Both the position numbers and the translations under genes were made by a program. Shown here in pieces: positions 9,137-18,760 of a stretch of 64,000 bases of DNA (position 1 is its first letter; each line of letters starts with the position of its first letter). The notes under the pieces are model-generated. The model was not told the DNA's origin. It ran no database searches and saw nothing but the letters and a program-made list of their open reading frames with translations. Source of the stretch: Verrucomicrobiales bacterium (GTDB lineage: Bacteria; Verrucomicrobiota; Verrucomicrobiia; Verrucomicrobiales; V1-33); NCBI GenBank assembly GCA_028293125.1, contig JAQGPJ010000105.1:1-64000 (forward strand), written 5' to 3'.

Positions 9137-11422
9137 TCAGGGGGTGTTGGGGGTGACGGAAATGTTGTCGATATACACCGGGTGCATGCCTTGGAGCGCG
9201 AAGCCGTAAAGGCCCGGCGACCCATGGTTGTGGGCCACCTCATGGGGCACCTCGATGGTCCACTTCTCCGGCTCCGGCTCGCCCTTCGGCCAGGCCTTGG
9301 CCCGGATGACGCCTGATCCGTCCGCCGCCACGTCGACGCGGGTTTTCAGGGTGTACCAGGTTTTGGCGGCGATGGTGAACGGGGCCGTGACTTTCAGCCG
9401 CTCCTGATTGGAGCTGACCTCGATCTCATTGGCGTTGCCCTTCAGCGCGATGAGGTAGTGCTGGTTGATGAGCCCCACCTCGGACTTCATGCGGCGGTTG
9501 CCCTCGGTGCGGACATCGGCCTGCATGGTGTAGTTCTTCATCTCCGGCGTGCCGATGAACGAGAAGGCGCGCTGGAAGAAGACATTGCTGAGGGTTTTGA
9601 AGAGCGCCTTGTTGCCGTCAATCTCACGCACTTCCCATTTGAAGCGCGCGCCGATCCATGGCAGCGGCGGGTAGGCGAATTTGTCGCCGGTGTCGGGTGC
9701 TGTCTCGGCGATGTCAAAGGACTCCAAATCCTGCTTCAGCGGCAGGTCGGGCATCACCCGTCCGCGAATCACGCCGGAGGCGCCGCCGCTGGTGGCCTTG
9801 AACGCTCCGGCGCTTTCCTTCGCGGCGGCGGCGACGGTGAGGACGCCATCCATGAAGTTGGCGTCCATATGGGCCTTCACCTTGGCCGTGGGGGGCACGA
9901 AGGACTCCCAGGATGCCTGCTTTACGGGTCCCACCGGGAATCCCTGGGCGTTCAGGCCCTGGATCGTAAAGCTCTGTTTGCCGCCGGGATGGAGACGCAC
10001 CTCCTGCGGCACGGGCTGCAGGGCTACAACCTTGGTGTCCGTGGATTTCGGCACAGTGAACCAATCGCCGGTGCCAGTGATCTCCCCTTTTCCAATGGTG
10101 AAGGCGTAGAGATGCTTGGTGGTGCCGATGTAGAGTTTGCCGTTGGAGATGGCGGGAGCTCCGAGCGCGAAGCCCTTGAGTTTCACCCGCTTCACGATCT
10201 CGCCTTTCTCCCGGCCGGGCTTGATGGCGTAAAGCAGACCGTCGTCGCTGGCCACATCGCTGATGATGGGCACATACAGCATCCCGTTCACATAGGCGGG
10301 CGAGGCGTGGAGGTTTCCGGGCCCGAGCTTCATGTTCCACAACTCAGCACCGGTGACCGGATCCACCGCGGACAGAACGCCGGTGGCCGCCACTTGGAAA
10401 ATGATGCCTTCGGCATAGACGGGCGAACTGCTCTCCGCGGAGTAGGGCTGGCGCCAGACTTCAGCGCTGGCGGGCAGGACCGGAACCGGATCCTCCGCGG
10501 TGCCCGGAGGCAGCGGACCCTCGGGCAGGCGGATACACTCCATGCCGCCGATTTCGGTGCTGTCGATATTCTCCTTGTCATGCGCGGCCATCAGCTTGCC
10601 GTCCACAAGGATGCAGGAGGCGTTGATGCCGCCCTTGGCGATCTTGTAGCGCCAGATGGGTTTGCCGTTCAGGGGATTCAGCGCCACATAGTGCCCGCAG
10701 CCCGTGGTGGCATACATGATGGGCGCTCCATCCTTCAGGGCGAAGATGCCAGACGAGAACGAACTGTCCTGCGGCTGGGTGCCCGGCGTGGAGACCCACA
10801 CCAGCTCCCCCGTGATTTTGTGATAGGCATAGAAACGGTCGCGGGCCGGGCCGTCGCCGCCCCAGTTGGCGGTGATGCCGCGCACGATCACCAGATCGCC
10901 CAGGATCACCGGGGACCCCGTGCGTCCGTTGGGAAAGCTGAGGCGGCCGATCTCCTCCATCAGGCTGTGCTGCCAGAGGGTCTTGCCATCGCGGTCCATG
11001 CCCACGAACTCCCCGGCGGTGGAGACCAGATAGACATTGGCGGTCTCTATGTCGATGGCGGCGCTGCCGATGGCGTAGCGGCTGTAGGAGTTGTCCGTGA
11101 GGAAGTCCGGCAGGCGCTTCTCCCAGAGAAGCTTGCCGGTCTTCACATCGAAGCAGCTGAGGGCCTCCGCCTGAAGTGCGCCGGAGCCCTTGTAGCTGAA
11201 AAGGAACAGCCGGCCTTTGGCCACCACCGGAGCCCCGCGCGTGGAGATGTCATAGGTCCAGTCGGGGGTCTCGGAAAACACGTTCTCCGTGTATTTCTCG
11301 GCACTGCGGCCATCCTGCGAGGGCCCGCGCCAGGCGTACCAGTCATCCGCGCGGGCGGCGGCGGGCAGCAGGGCCAGACTGAGAAAAAAGGCGGGGACGG
11401 AACGGATTCGGCGGAGGTTCAT
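9137..11422 (-). CDS. Secreted PQQ-like beta-propeller protein with C-terminal LamG-like domain
   Basis: The product has 761 residues. A signal peptide (MNLRRIRSVPAFFLSLALL, ending PAAARA) precedes DDWYAWRGPSQDGRSAE, the usual entry to this propeller family. Blades carry CFDVKTGKLLWEKR, AVDPVTGAELWNMKL and LNPLNGKPIWRYKI. After about residue 450 the character changes: a segment that speaks of an Ig-like linker (EVRLHPGGKQSFTIQG), then a concanavalin-like region with YTMQADVRTEGNRR and a closing PVYIDNISV, similar to DUF1080/LamG carbohydrate-binding folds. This layout suggests an envelope or extracellular protein that may bind polysaccharide. It lies between two other propeller genes on the same strand, with gaps of 65 and 38 bases, so an operon is likely. 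Confidence 0.88.
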   Translation of the reverse strand: MNLRRIRSVPAFFLSLALLPAAARADDWYAWRGPSQDGRSAEKYTENVFSETPDWTYDISTRGAPVVAKGRLFLFSYKGSGALQAEALSCFDVKTGKLLWEKRLPDFLTDNSYSRYAIGSAAIDIETANVYLVSTAGEFVGMDRDGKTLWQHSLMEEIGRLSFPNGRTGSPVILGDLVIVRGITANWGGDGPARDRFYAYHKITGELVWVSTPGTQPQDSSFSSGIFALKDGAPIMYATTGCGHYVALNPLNGKPIWRYKIAKGGINASCILVDGKLMAAHDKENIDSTEIGGMECIRLPEGPLPPGTAEDPVPVLPASAEVWRQPYSAESSSPVYAEGIIFQVAATGVLSAVDPVTGAELWNMKLGPGNLHASPAYVNGMLYVPIISDVASDDGLLYAIKPGREKGEIVKRVKLKGFALGAPAISNGKLYIGTTKHLYAFTIGKGEITGTGDWFTVPKSTDTKVVALQPVPQEVRLHPGGKQSFTIQGLNAQGFPVGPVKQASWESFVPPTAKVKAHMDANFMDGVLTVAAAAKESAGAFKATSGGASGVIRGRVMPDLPLKQDLESFDIAETAPDTGDKFAYPPLPWIGARFKWEVREIDGNKALFKTLSNVFFQRAFSFIGTPEMKNYTMQADVRTEGNRRMKSEVGLINQHYLIALKGNANEIEVSSNQERLKVTAPFTIAAKTWYTLKTRVDVAADGSGVIRAKAWPKGEPEPEKWTIEVPHEVAHNHGSPGLYGFALQGMHPVYIDNISVTPNTP

Positions 11423-11460
11423 GCGGAGGAGGAATATTACGGAAAATCAAAACCCGGCTT

Positions 11461-12723
11461 TCAGTTGACAGGCGGCCCGGACGGGGAGCCGGTCAGCCGC
11501 AGGTCCAGGCAGACCAGGGTGCCGTTGTTGTTGCGGACAAACAGCCGGCCATCGCTGAAGGCCGGCGGAGCCCAGACGCGGCCCGGCAGGGGATGGGTGC
11601 TGCCCAGCTCCTTGAAACCGGCGGGCCCGGCCTCCGCAAGCAGGACCTCACCACTGTCCGGCACCACGATCAGGCGACCGCCGACGGCGATGACATGGCC
11701 ATTGCTCCCGCTGCCCACGCGGTGGGACCACCGCACGGTGCCGGTGGCAAAATCGAGGCACTTCAGCTCGGCCTTGGAGGAATTGTCACCGCTGACCACA
11801 TACACCTCATTGCCCGCCAGCACGCCGCTCTGAAACTGGGTCATGACGGCTTTGTTTTTCCATTTCAGACTGGTCGATCCCGGCGACACCTGCGCCAGGC
11901 CCGCGCCCGTGCCGTATCCGGTGCTGAGGAAAAAGGATCCATCGCGGTGGATGGGCTGGGAGGCGTTGACATCGTAATCCGTTTTCCAAGGCTGGCGGAA
12001 CAGCTCGTCGCCGTTGACGGGGTTGATGCCCACCAGACCGCTGGCATTGAAGAGCGCCACCCCGCGCATGGCCGGGCCGCTGAAAATGATGGGGGCCGCA
12101 TAGGCGGCGGGATCGCTCCCTTTCTGCCACAGCGTTTTGCCGGTCGTCTTCTCCAGCGCCGCCACAGAGGAGCCGTTGCCTCCCGGCTCCACGATCAGCA
12201 TGTTTCCCACCACCAGCGGACTGCCCGCCCAGCCCCAGCGGGGCCGCACACCCTTGAAATCCCTCTCCAGATTCCGCTGCCACACCTTGCTGCCGTCGGC
12301 GGCGCGCCAGCAGTAAAGATCCCCTAAATAACTCAGGGTATAGACCAGATCCTTGTCAATCACCGGCGTGGAGGAAGTCCCGCCGTCGAACATCCGCTTG
12401 TCGAATTTGCACGGATACTCCTGCCGCCAGATCTCCTTCCCCGTGGCCGCATTCAGGCAGATCACCGCCTCCCGCCCCTCACGGTGCGCCCCCATGGTGT
12501 AAAGCTTCCCACCCACGACGCTCATGGAGGACGAGCCCACTCCCACCTGCACCTTCCACGCGGTTTTGGGCTCCGCGGCCTCCCATTCCTGATTCCAGAG
12601 TGTCTCGGCGGACACCCCGCGCCGCTTGGGTCCCAGGAAGTCCGGCCAGTCGTCGGCGCGCACTGTTCCCCAGCTCCCGCCCAGCAGGAGCCCGGTCACC
12701 GCCAGTCTCAAAGTCCGCCTCAT
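11461..12723 (-). CDS. Secreted PQQ-like beta-propeller protein (first of three)
   Basis: ATG 12723 gives a 420-residue product with a signal peptide (MRRTLRLAVTGLLLGGSWG, ending TVRA) followed by DDWPDFLGPKRRGVSAE, the conserved opening of this propeller family. Blade motifs include CLNAATGKEIWRQEY, CWRAADGSKVWQRNL, LEKTTGKTLWQKGSD and CLDFATGTVRWSH. A longer frame upstream to 12822 lacks signal-peptide character. The sequence upstream (12780-12860) is AT-rich and probably holds the operon promoter, shared back-to-back with queA. No catalytic motif is visible; it is best described as a periplasmic or extracellular scaffold of the BamB-like class. Confidence 0.87.
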   Translation of the reverse strand: MRRTLRLAVTGLLLGGSWGTVRADDWPDFLGPKRRGVSAETLWNQEWEAAEPKTAWKVQVGVGSSSMSVVGGKLYTMGAHREGREAVICLNAATGKEIWRQEYPCKFDKRMFDGGTSSTPVIDKDLVYTLSYLGDLYCWRAADGSKVWQRNLERDFKGVRPRWGWAGSPLVVGNMLIVEPGGNGSSVAALEKTTGKTLWQKGSDPAAYAAPIIFSGPAMRGVALFNASGLVGINPVNGDELFRQPWKTDYDVNASQPIHRDGSFFLSTGYGTGAGLAQVSPGSTSLKWKNKAVMTQFQSGVLAGNEVYVVSGDNSSKAELKCLDFATGTVRWSHRVGSGSNGHVIAVGGRLIVVPDSGEVLLAEAGPAGFKELGSTHPLPGRVWAPPAFSDGRLFVRNNNGTLVCLDLRLTGSPSGPPVN

Positions 12724-12982
12724 TCCCGCACCTACGCACGCCGCCCCCGGCTTGTCTTTCACGGACTTGCGGAATGTGGGAAAATTCACCGCTCGTGAGG
12801 CGGATGGGAAACATATGCGCAATAATGCATATTATAAGCAATTAAGTCCAAGCCCCATTGGAGAATATTTCATGGAGCCGGTTTGACGGGATGGGACTGC
12901 GGGGTTGTGCCGGGCCGCAGGCTGCCTGATGGACTTACCCCTTTTCACTTCGCCCCTCCGCCTCCCGCGGGATACCCCTGAC

Positions 12983-13969
12983 ATGCTGCGCACCGACGAT
13001 TTTGATTATCATCTTCCCGAGGAACTCATCGCCAGCCGCCCTCCGGAACGCCGGGACGGCGCCCGGATGCTGGTGATCGACCGGGCATCCGGAACTCTGG
13101 AGCACCGGCAGTTCGCTGATTTCCCGGAACTGCTGAACGTGCAGGGCGGTCTGGCGGTGCTGAATGACGTCCGCGTGGCCCGCGCCCGGTTTTTCTCGGA
13201 TGACGGGCGTTTCGAGCTGCTGCGCCTCCGGGCGCTGGCCCCGACTCTCTGGCACTGCATGGCCAGGCCCGGCAAGCGGCTGGCCCCCGGCAAACAGGTG
13301 ACCGTCGGCGGCATCACGGGCACGGTGCGGGAGGTGATGCCGGACGGCACGCGGACTGTGGAGTTTGAGGCCGTCATTGATGAAAAGGCCCACGGCCATC
13401 TGCCCCTGCCACACTACATGCGGCGGGATGACGATTCCGGCGATGACGAACGCTATCAGACGGTTTTCGCCTCCCCGGACAAAACCACGGCCATTGCCGC
13501 CCCCACCGCCGGACTGCACTTCACCCCGGATCTGCTCTCCCGCATCCCCCACACATTTCTGACCCTGGAGGTGGGGGCCGGCACCTTTCAGCCGGTGAAG
13601 GCGGAGCTGCTGCAGGACCACGTCATGCACACCGAGCGCTACGCCATCACGCCGGAGGCCGCCGCCGCCATCGAGTCCGCGCCGCGCCGCGTGGCCATCG
13701 GCACCACCGTCACCCGCGTGCTGGAGCACTGCGCCCGCACCCATGGCAGGGTCATGCCCCACGCCGGGGAAACCTCCATCTTCCTGCATCCCCCGTGCGG
13801 GTTCCTGCGCACCGATGCCCTGCTGACCAATTTCCACCTGCCCAAATCAACGCTCTTCATGCTGGTCTGCGCCTTCGGCGGCACCGGACTGATGCGGGAG
13901 GCCTATGCTGAAGCCATCGCCCGGCATTACCGCTTCTACAGCTACGGCGACTGTATGTTCATCCGTTGA
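12983..13969 (+). CDS. queA: tRNA preQ1(34) S-adenosylmethionine ribosyltransferase-isomerase
   Basis: QueA transfers and isomerises the ribosyl group of SAM onto preQ1 in the wobble position of GUN-anticodon tRNAs, the penultimate step of queuosine synthesis. The 328-residue product starts MLRTDDFDYHLPEELIASRP, the family hallmark, and has RMLVIDR, GGLAVLNDVRVARAR, PTAGLHFTPDLL, LEVGAGTFQPVK and the C-terminal LTNFHLPKSTLFMLVCAF. The length is close to the usual 340. Upstream in-frame codons to 12905 are not conserved, so ATG 12983 is chosen. It is divergent from the propeller operon and convergent with the regulator ending at 14021. Confidence 0.96.
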   Translation: MLRTDDFDYHLPEELIASRPPERRDGARMLVIDRASGTLEHRQFADFPELLNVQGGLAVLNDVRVARARFFSDDGRFELLRLRALAPTLWHCMARPGKRLAPGKQVTVGGITGTVREVMPDGTRTVEFEAVIDEKAHGHLPLPHYMRRDDDSGDDERYQTVFASPDKTTAIAAPTAGLHFTPDLLSRIPHTFLTLEVGAGTFQPVKAELLQDHVMHTERYAITPEAAAAIESAPRRVAIGTTVTRVLEHCARTHGRVMPHAGETSIFLHPPCGFLRTDALLTNFHLPKSTLFMLVCAFGGTGLMREAYAEAIARHYRFYSYGDCMFIR

Positions 13970-14020
13970 GAAGGCCTGGCGGCCTGTCCTCCCTTCCTTT
14001 CATTCCTTTCTTTTTCTGAC

Positions 14021-15412
14021 CTATTCCCCCAGCAGCTTCTTGAAGGCCGCCGGCTTCACGGCCAGCAGCCGTGCGGCGTTCATGGCGTTGCCCCCCTCAC
14101 GGCGCAGCGCCTCCTGGGCCAGCAGCAGCTCGATCCAGGTCACAGGGGCCTCGCTCAGGGAAACTGCGGCGTCCAGCAGGTGCTGGATGGCCGATTCATG
14201 AGTCAGCGCCGGACTGGCCGTTTCGTTTTCCGGTCTGGGGGCAATGCCCAGCCCCAGCGGAATATCCCGCCCGGTGAGGACATCCGTGCTGGCGAGCACG
14301 GTGGCGCGCTGGATGGTGTTCTCCAGCTCGCGGACATTGCCCGGCCAGTTGTAGCTCTCCATCAGGGCGTAGGCATCCTCCGCGAAACGCAGGCGGGGAT
14401 TGTTCTTTTTCTTCGCCAGACGGTCGAGGAAGAACCGCGACAGCAGGGGGATGTCCTCCGGCCGCTCGCGCAGCGGCGGCAGGTGCACCCGCACCACATT
14501 CAGCCGGTAGAACAGGTCCTCGCGGAAGCGGCCGATTTCGACCTCCTTCTCCAGGTTCCGGTTGGTGGCCGCAATGATGCGCACATCCGTCCGCAGGGTT
14601 TCATTGCCGCCCACGCGGGAGAATTCCCCCTCCTGCAGCACGCGCAGGATCTTGGTCTGCACGTGCATCGGCATTTCGCCGATCTCATCCAGAAACAGAG
14701 TGCCGCCGTCGCACTGCTCGAACCGGCCCATCCGCATGGCGGTGGCCCCGGTGAAGCTGCCCTTCTCGTGACCGAAGAGCTCGCTCTCGAGCAGGCTTTC
14801 AGGAATGGCCGCGCAGTTGATGGCCACAAAGGGCTTGGTGGCCCGCAGGCTGTAGCGCTGGATGGCGCGGGCAACGACCTCTTTGCCGCAGCCGCTCTCC
14901 CCCGTGATCATCACTGCGGCCTCGGACCGGGACACGCGTCCGATGATCTTGAAAACACTCTGCATGGCCTGCGACCGCCCGATCATGACGCTGTCGCCAA
15001 GGTCGAAGGTGGGTTCCGCCGGCGCGGTCTCCTGGGACATCAAGGCCTCCCGGGATTTCAGGGCGCTCTCCACCACCGGCCGCAGGTCGTAGGGCAGGGT
15101 CTCCTTCCGCAGGAAATCGAAAGCCCCCAGCTTCATGGCCTCGATCACCGCATTCGTGGGAGGAAAGCCGGTGCTCAGCACCACCATGGCGTTGGGATCC
15201 GTCTGGCGCAGGCGCTTGAGCAGCTCCAGACCGTTCACAGGCTTGAGGTGGAATTCCGCGATGACCAGATCCGGCTTCTCGGCCACGAATTTTTTTAACC
15301 CCTCCTCCGCGTTCATGGCGGTGAAAACGCTTACAGCACTGGTGGAAAGGTGGCGTTCGGCCCACTCGAGAAAATCACTCTCGGGGTCAATGATCAGAAT
15401 GGATTGGGGCAT
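14021..15412 (-). CDS. Sigma54-type response regulator with Asp-to-Glu receiver
   Basis: The 463-residue product has a receiver domain (about 1-120), an AAA+ sigma54-interaction domain (about 145-380) and a short Fis-like C-terminus. The AAA domain shows Walker [24 protein letters not shown] (the GAFTGA loop as GSFTGA), [12 protein letters not shown] and [12 protein letters not shown], so it should activate sigma54 RNA polymerase. In the receiver the position that normally carries the phospho-accepting Asp is Glu53 ([10 protein letters not shown]), and the acidic pair is D9-P10-E11, while Lys103 is kept. This suggests a receiver that is not phosphorylated and may be locked active. The HTH ([13 protein letters not shown]) is divergent. 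No histidine kinase is adjacent. It sits between queA (convergent) and mnmE (same strand, upstream). Confidence 0.92.
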   Translation of the reverse strand: MPQSILIIDPESDFLEWAERHLSTSAVSVFTAMNAEEGLKKFVAEKPDLVIAEFHLKPVNGLELLKRLRQTDPNAMVVLSTGFPPTNAVIEAMKLGAFDFLRKETLPYDLRPVVESALKSREALMSQETAPAEPTFDLGDSVMIGRSQAMQSVFKIIGRVSRSEAAVMITGESGCGKEVVARAIQRYSLRATKPFVAINCAAIPESLLESELFGHEKGSFTGATAMRMGRFEQCDGGTLFLDEIGEMPMHVQTKILRVLQEGEFSRVGGNETLRTDVRIIAATNRNLEKEVEIGRFREDLFYRLNVVRVHLPPLRERPEDIPLLSRFFLDRLAKKKNNPRLRFAEDAYALMESYNWPGNVRELENTIQRATVLASTDVLTGRDIPLGLGIAPRPENETASPALTHESAIQHLLDAAVSLSEAPVTWIELLLAQEALRREGGNAMNAARLLAVKPAAFKKLLGE

Positions 15413-15545
15413 CAGCGGGATCGGGAAGCGGGGACCATCACAGGCTGCGGTGAAGGATTCAAGCCGGGGGGTTGGGAAATCGCATGAAATCCACTGAAAT
15501 TAATTCATCCCAAATAAACCCGGCGGATAAATAAAAATGCCGCGC

Positions 15546-16898
15546 TCATTTCCCGATGCAAAATTGGGAAAAGATCACGCCCAGCAGGTCCTCGGTGTCC
15601 ACCCGCCCCACCATACCGCCCAGCGCCTCCAGCGCCAGCCGCAGATCCAGGGCCACGAACTCCCCCGAGGCTCCGGCCTGGAATTCCGCCAACGCGGCCC
15701 CCAGGGCGGTGCGGGCGCTCTCGAGCGCCGCCTGGTGGCGGGCATTCACCGCCACCTCCGTCTGCTCGAACGCTGCGCCGCCGCCGGTGATGACTTCAAT
15801 CAGCCGGTCCCTCAGGTCCGGCAGACCCTCCCCGGTCAGACTGGAAACCCGCACGCCCTCCGCCTCCAGCCAGCCGGGGTGTGCAGGCAGATCGCTTTTA
15901 TGCAGCACGCGCACCCATTTCTCCGCCATCCCTTCCGCCAGCTGAAGGGGCGGACCGGGCGGCTGGCCGGCATCGACCACCTCGACGATGAGGTCCGCCT
16001 CCGCCATCTCGGCGCGGGTGCGGTCCATGCCGGCCTGCTCGATCCCGTCCGCCGTATACCCGCGCAGTCCGGCGGTGTCCACCAGGCGGAGAGGGAATCC
16101 CTGAAGGCTGATGACCTCCTCTATGGTGTCGCGGGTGGTTCCGGGCTGATCGCTGACGATGGCCCGCTCAAAGCCCAGCAGGCGGTTGAGCAGGCTGCTT
16201 TTACCCGCATTGGGGGCTCCGGCCAGCACCGTGCGCACCCCTTCCCGCAGCATCCGGCCCTGATCCGCCGTGGCCAGCAGGGCTTCCAGCCGCGCCTGAA
16301 GCTGAATGATCCTGCTTTTGAGCGCCTCGCCGGTGTCGGGGTCGATGTCCTCCTCCGGGAAATCAATATAAGCTTCCACATGGGCCACAATGCCCAGCAG
16401 ATCATCCCGCAGATCCAGCACCGTGTGCCCCAGCGCCCCATCCAGCTGGCGGCGGGCCACGTGCAGGGCGCGGTCGGTCTGGGCGGAGATGACATCCATC
16501 ACGGCCTCCGCCTGGGTGAGGTCCAGTTTCCCATTCAGAAACGCCCGCTGCGTGAATTCCCCCGGCCCCGCGGCCCGGGCCCCCGCCTGCAGCAGCCGCT
16601 CCAGCACCCGCCGGGTAACCAGCACCCCGCCGTGACAGCAAATCTCCAGCGTGTCCTCCCCGGTGTAGCTGGCCGGCCCTTGGAAAAAGGTCAGCAGCAC
16701 CTCGTCGATCACCATTCCGTCCGCCGCCGTCAGTCGACCGAAAAGCGCCGTCCGGGGCTTGAGCGCCGGGCCTTTGAAAACGGTCTCCGCCACCGCTTTG
16801 GACTGAGGGCCGCTGACCCGCAGCACGGCGATGGCACCGGTGCCGGAGGGGGTGGAAAGGGCGGCAATGGTGTCGGAGGTCAGCGGTGGAGAGGACAT
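15546..16898 (-). CDS. mnmE: tRNA uridine-34 modification GTPase MnmE
   Basis: MnmE acts with MnmG to install cmnm5 or related groups on U34 of tRNAs reading split codon boxes. From ATG 16898 the product is 450 residues: an N-terminal formyl-THF-binding domain (TIAALSTPSGTGAIAVLRVSG, then YTGEDTLEICCHGG), a helical part, an inserted G domain with G1 GAPNAGKSSLLN, the DTAGLRG switch and KSDL, and the C-terminal catalytic Cys motif FCIGK. Length matches the family. The longer upstream frame to 16985 is not conserved. The tRNA-Lys(UUU) in this window is a predicted substrate class. Confidence 0.96.
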   Translation of the reverse strand: MSSPPLTSDTIAALSTPSGTGAIAVLRVSGPQSKAVAETVFKGPALKPRTALFGRLTAADGMVIDEVLLTFFQGPASYTGEDTLEICCHGGVLVTRRVLERLLQAGARAAGPGEFTQRAFLNGKLDLTQAEAVMDVISAQTDRALHVARRQLDGALGHTVLDLRDDLLGIVAHVEAYIDFPEEDIDPDTGEALKSRIIQLQARLEALLATADQGRMLREGVRTVLAGAPNAGKSSLLNRLLGFERAIVSDQPGTTRDTIEEVISLQGFPLRLVDTAGLRGYTADGIEQAGMDRTRAEMAEADLIVEVVDAGQPPGPPLQLAEGMAEKWVRVLHKSDLPAHPGWLEAEGVRVSSLTGEGLPDLRDRLIEVITGGGAAFEQTEVAVNARHQAALESARTALGAALAEFQAGASGEFVALDLRLALEALGGMVGRVDTEDLLGVIFSQFCIGK

Positions 16899-17219
16899 GA
16901 ATGGGCGGCAAAAAGAAAAACGGCAGCGGACCCCCAAGGGGAACGGCAGGCTGGCTTTCTGCTTACCACACTCTCCGGGCGCCACAACCCGCCCCTGCCT
17001 ATGCCGCTTTTCATTTTATGCCAGCGGCTGCTCCGTTCGAGGATGCGGCATTTTGCGCCTCCCTTTCCAGCCTGTTTGCGGAATGCGCGTCCGCACGGGG
17101 GGCACCGGAGCGGTCATCGCACCCCAATCCGCTCATTACGAATTAGTTACATTACATAACCAAAGACGGACTCATTCCTGCGGAGATATATGATGAAACT
17201 CTGAACTTTTCTATTTGTC
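16899..17219. other. Intergenic region upstream of mnmE and the acidic gene
   Basis: This is a divergent promoter region between mnmE (minus) and the acidic orphan gene (plus). The right part is AT-rich and contains GTTA-N7-TAAC at 17146-17160, a small inverted repeat that could be an operator. No RNA gene or convincing open frame was recognised. Confidence 0.4.
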
Positions 17220-17603
17220 ATGAAAACCAATCCTCCCGCCGCCGAGGCCGCCGCCAGCACTTTCCCGGATCCGGACGACGTTCTGCAGACTGACTTCGAA
17301 GCGCCGGCAGGCGGGGAATACGGGAATTCGAATTCAGAAATTGCCGATCCCGAAGTTCCCCCCGGTGCCGAGAATCTGGTGACTTGGGATGAGGTGCCCG
17401 TGAACCTTCACTCCTCCAGCGGGGATCAGGTGGATGATGAAACACAGGTATCCCTGAACCTCGTTCAGGAAGGCATTGATGAGGCGGACCGGGAACTGCG
17501 CCTGAATGCCGCCGACCAGTCTGAAACGGAAGGGGAGGACGAGGATCTGTCCGATGATGCGGAAGCCGCTGAGGATTATCCGCGGCATGGTATTCTCTCC
17601 TGA
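17220..17603 (+). CDS. Acidic orphan protein, predicted disordered
   Basis: The 127-residue product is strongly acidic (runs such as ETEGEDEDLSDDAEAAEDY) with few hydrophobic residues, so it is probably disordered. No domain or signal peptide is recognised. It begins at ATG 17220 after an AT-rich leader and ends 74 bases before the diacylglycerol-kinase-like gene on the same strand; the two may be co-transcribed. The absence of a comparable open frame with better character on the other strand supports coding, but evidence is modest. Codon use is similar to neighbours. Confidence 0.55.
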   Translation: MKTNPPAAEAAASTFPDPDDVLQTDFEAPAGGEYGNSNSEIADPEVPPGAENLVTWDEVPVNLHSSSGDQVDDETQVSLNLVQEGIDEADRELRLNAADQSETEGEDEDLSDDAEAAEDYPRHGILS

Positions 17604-17677
17604 GGCGGCAGGCCTTCCGGCTTCGGCTCCCGGTTCCCCTGTTTTTTTCACCCCCTTTACCCCCTCTCCCTCCATCT

Positions 17678-18679
17678 ATGTCCGCCGCTCTTGCTGACCC
17701 GGAACCTGAACTTGGTCAGCCGAACCCCGCTCCCCGCTGGAGAAAGGTCACCGTGATTCTCAACTCTCAATCCGGCACCATTGCCGGCCTGGGGCCGGAG
17801 AAAGTGAGTGAACGGCTGAAATCCCTTCTTCAGGAGGCGGGCTTGGAGGCGGATGTGCACTGCGTCCCCGGCAACGAGATCAACGCGACGCTGGAAAGCG
17901 CGCGGGCCGGCGACTCCGATGCCGTGATCATCGGCGGGGGTGACGGCACGGTGGCGGCGGCGGCGGGCATTTTTTCGGGTTCGGACAAACCGCTGGGCAT
18001 TCTGCCGCTCGGCACCTTCAACTTGGCCGCCCGTGATGTAGGCATGCCGCTGGATTGGGAAGCGGCCGCCGCCGCCCTGCTGACCGCGCCAGTGGCGGAA
18101 ACGGACCTCCTGGATGTCGGCGGCAAGCCGGCCCTGTGCGTGCTGGTGCTGGGATTCTACCCGGCCCTGCAGATGGGCCAACCGGAATACCACGGCAATT
18201 GGCTGGTGAAAGCCTGGCGCACCGCTAAAATGGCCGTGCGCAGCGCCGCCGTTTTCCCGCCACTCAGTCTTACGGTTTCCGGCAATGGCACTCACAGCCA
18301 GTACCGGAGCCGTATTGCCTTGCTGGCCAATAATGACTACGAGGATCTGTTTGGCCTGATCCCCCGGCGCAAAACCCTCAGCGCCGGGTATTTCACGCTT
18401 TATATTTCCACCCACCGCACCCGGCTGGGCATGCTCAAGTCCTTTCTCGCGTGGACGGTGGGCCGTTGGAAACAGGACCGCGAGCTCAAGGTGGTGCAAG
18501 CCACCGAGATCGAAATCCGTGTTCCCCGGCGGAAGCGGCTGCCAGTGATGCGGGATGGCGAGCTTGAAAAGACTCCCATGCCTCTCCGTGTCACCCTTCT
18601 CCCCAAAGCTCTCCTGGTTCTGGCTCCCCGCCTGGCGGAGGAAAAGGCTGGCACCCTGGCCTTGGAATCCCGCCTGTAG
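17678..18679 (+). CDS. Diacylglycerol kinase family (lipid kinase) protein
   Basis: The 333-residue product has the DAGK catalytic fold: strand-turn ILNSQSGT (28-34), the nucleotide-binding GGGDGTV (86-92) and ILPLGTFNLAARD (108-120), which corresponds to the PLGTxN motif of YegS/DgkB-like kinases. Members phosphorylate diacylglycerol or related lipids and are cytosolic or membrane-associated. No C-terminal transmembrane segment is seen. The gene is followed at 82 bases by a metallophosphoesterase on the same strand, an arrangement that could couple lipid phosphorylation and dephosphorylation, though the substrate is not defined by sequence. The stop is TAG. Confidence 0.9.
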   Translation: MSAALADPEPELGQPNPAPRWRKVTVILNSQSGTIAGLGPEKVSERLKSLLQEAGLEADVHCVPGNEINATLESARAGDSDAVIIGGGDGTVAAAAGIFSGSDKPLGILPLGTFNLAARDVGMPLDWEAAAAALLTAPVAETDLLDVGGKPALCVLVLGFYPALQMGQPEYHGNWLVKAWRTAKMAVRSAAVFPPLSLTVSGNGTHSQYRSRIALLANNDYEDLFGLIPRRKTLSAGYFTLYISTHRTRLGMLKSFLAWTVGRWKQDRELKVVQATEIEIRVPRRKRLPVMRDGELEKTPMPLRVTLLPKALLVLAPRLAEEKAGTLALESRL

Positions 18680-18760
18680 CGCCCGCCATCCCGTTGAGGT
18701 GGAATTTTCAATAGTGGGCACTCCGGATCAATGCTGACCCTCATCCCGCATCTTCGCCCT

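Noticed and set aside
9458-11833. Long plus-strand frame opposite the beta-propeller genes
   Set aside because: Shadow of the propeller gene's codon bias; no start context, no domain.
13973-13986. AGGCC-TGGC-GGCCT hairpin after queA as a terminator
   Set aside because: Short stem with only a C/T-rich tract, no clear run of T; too weak to claim.
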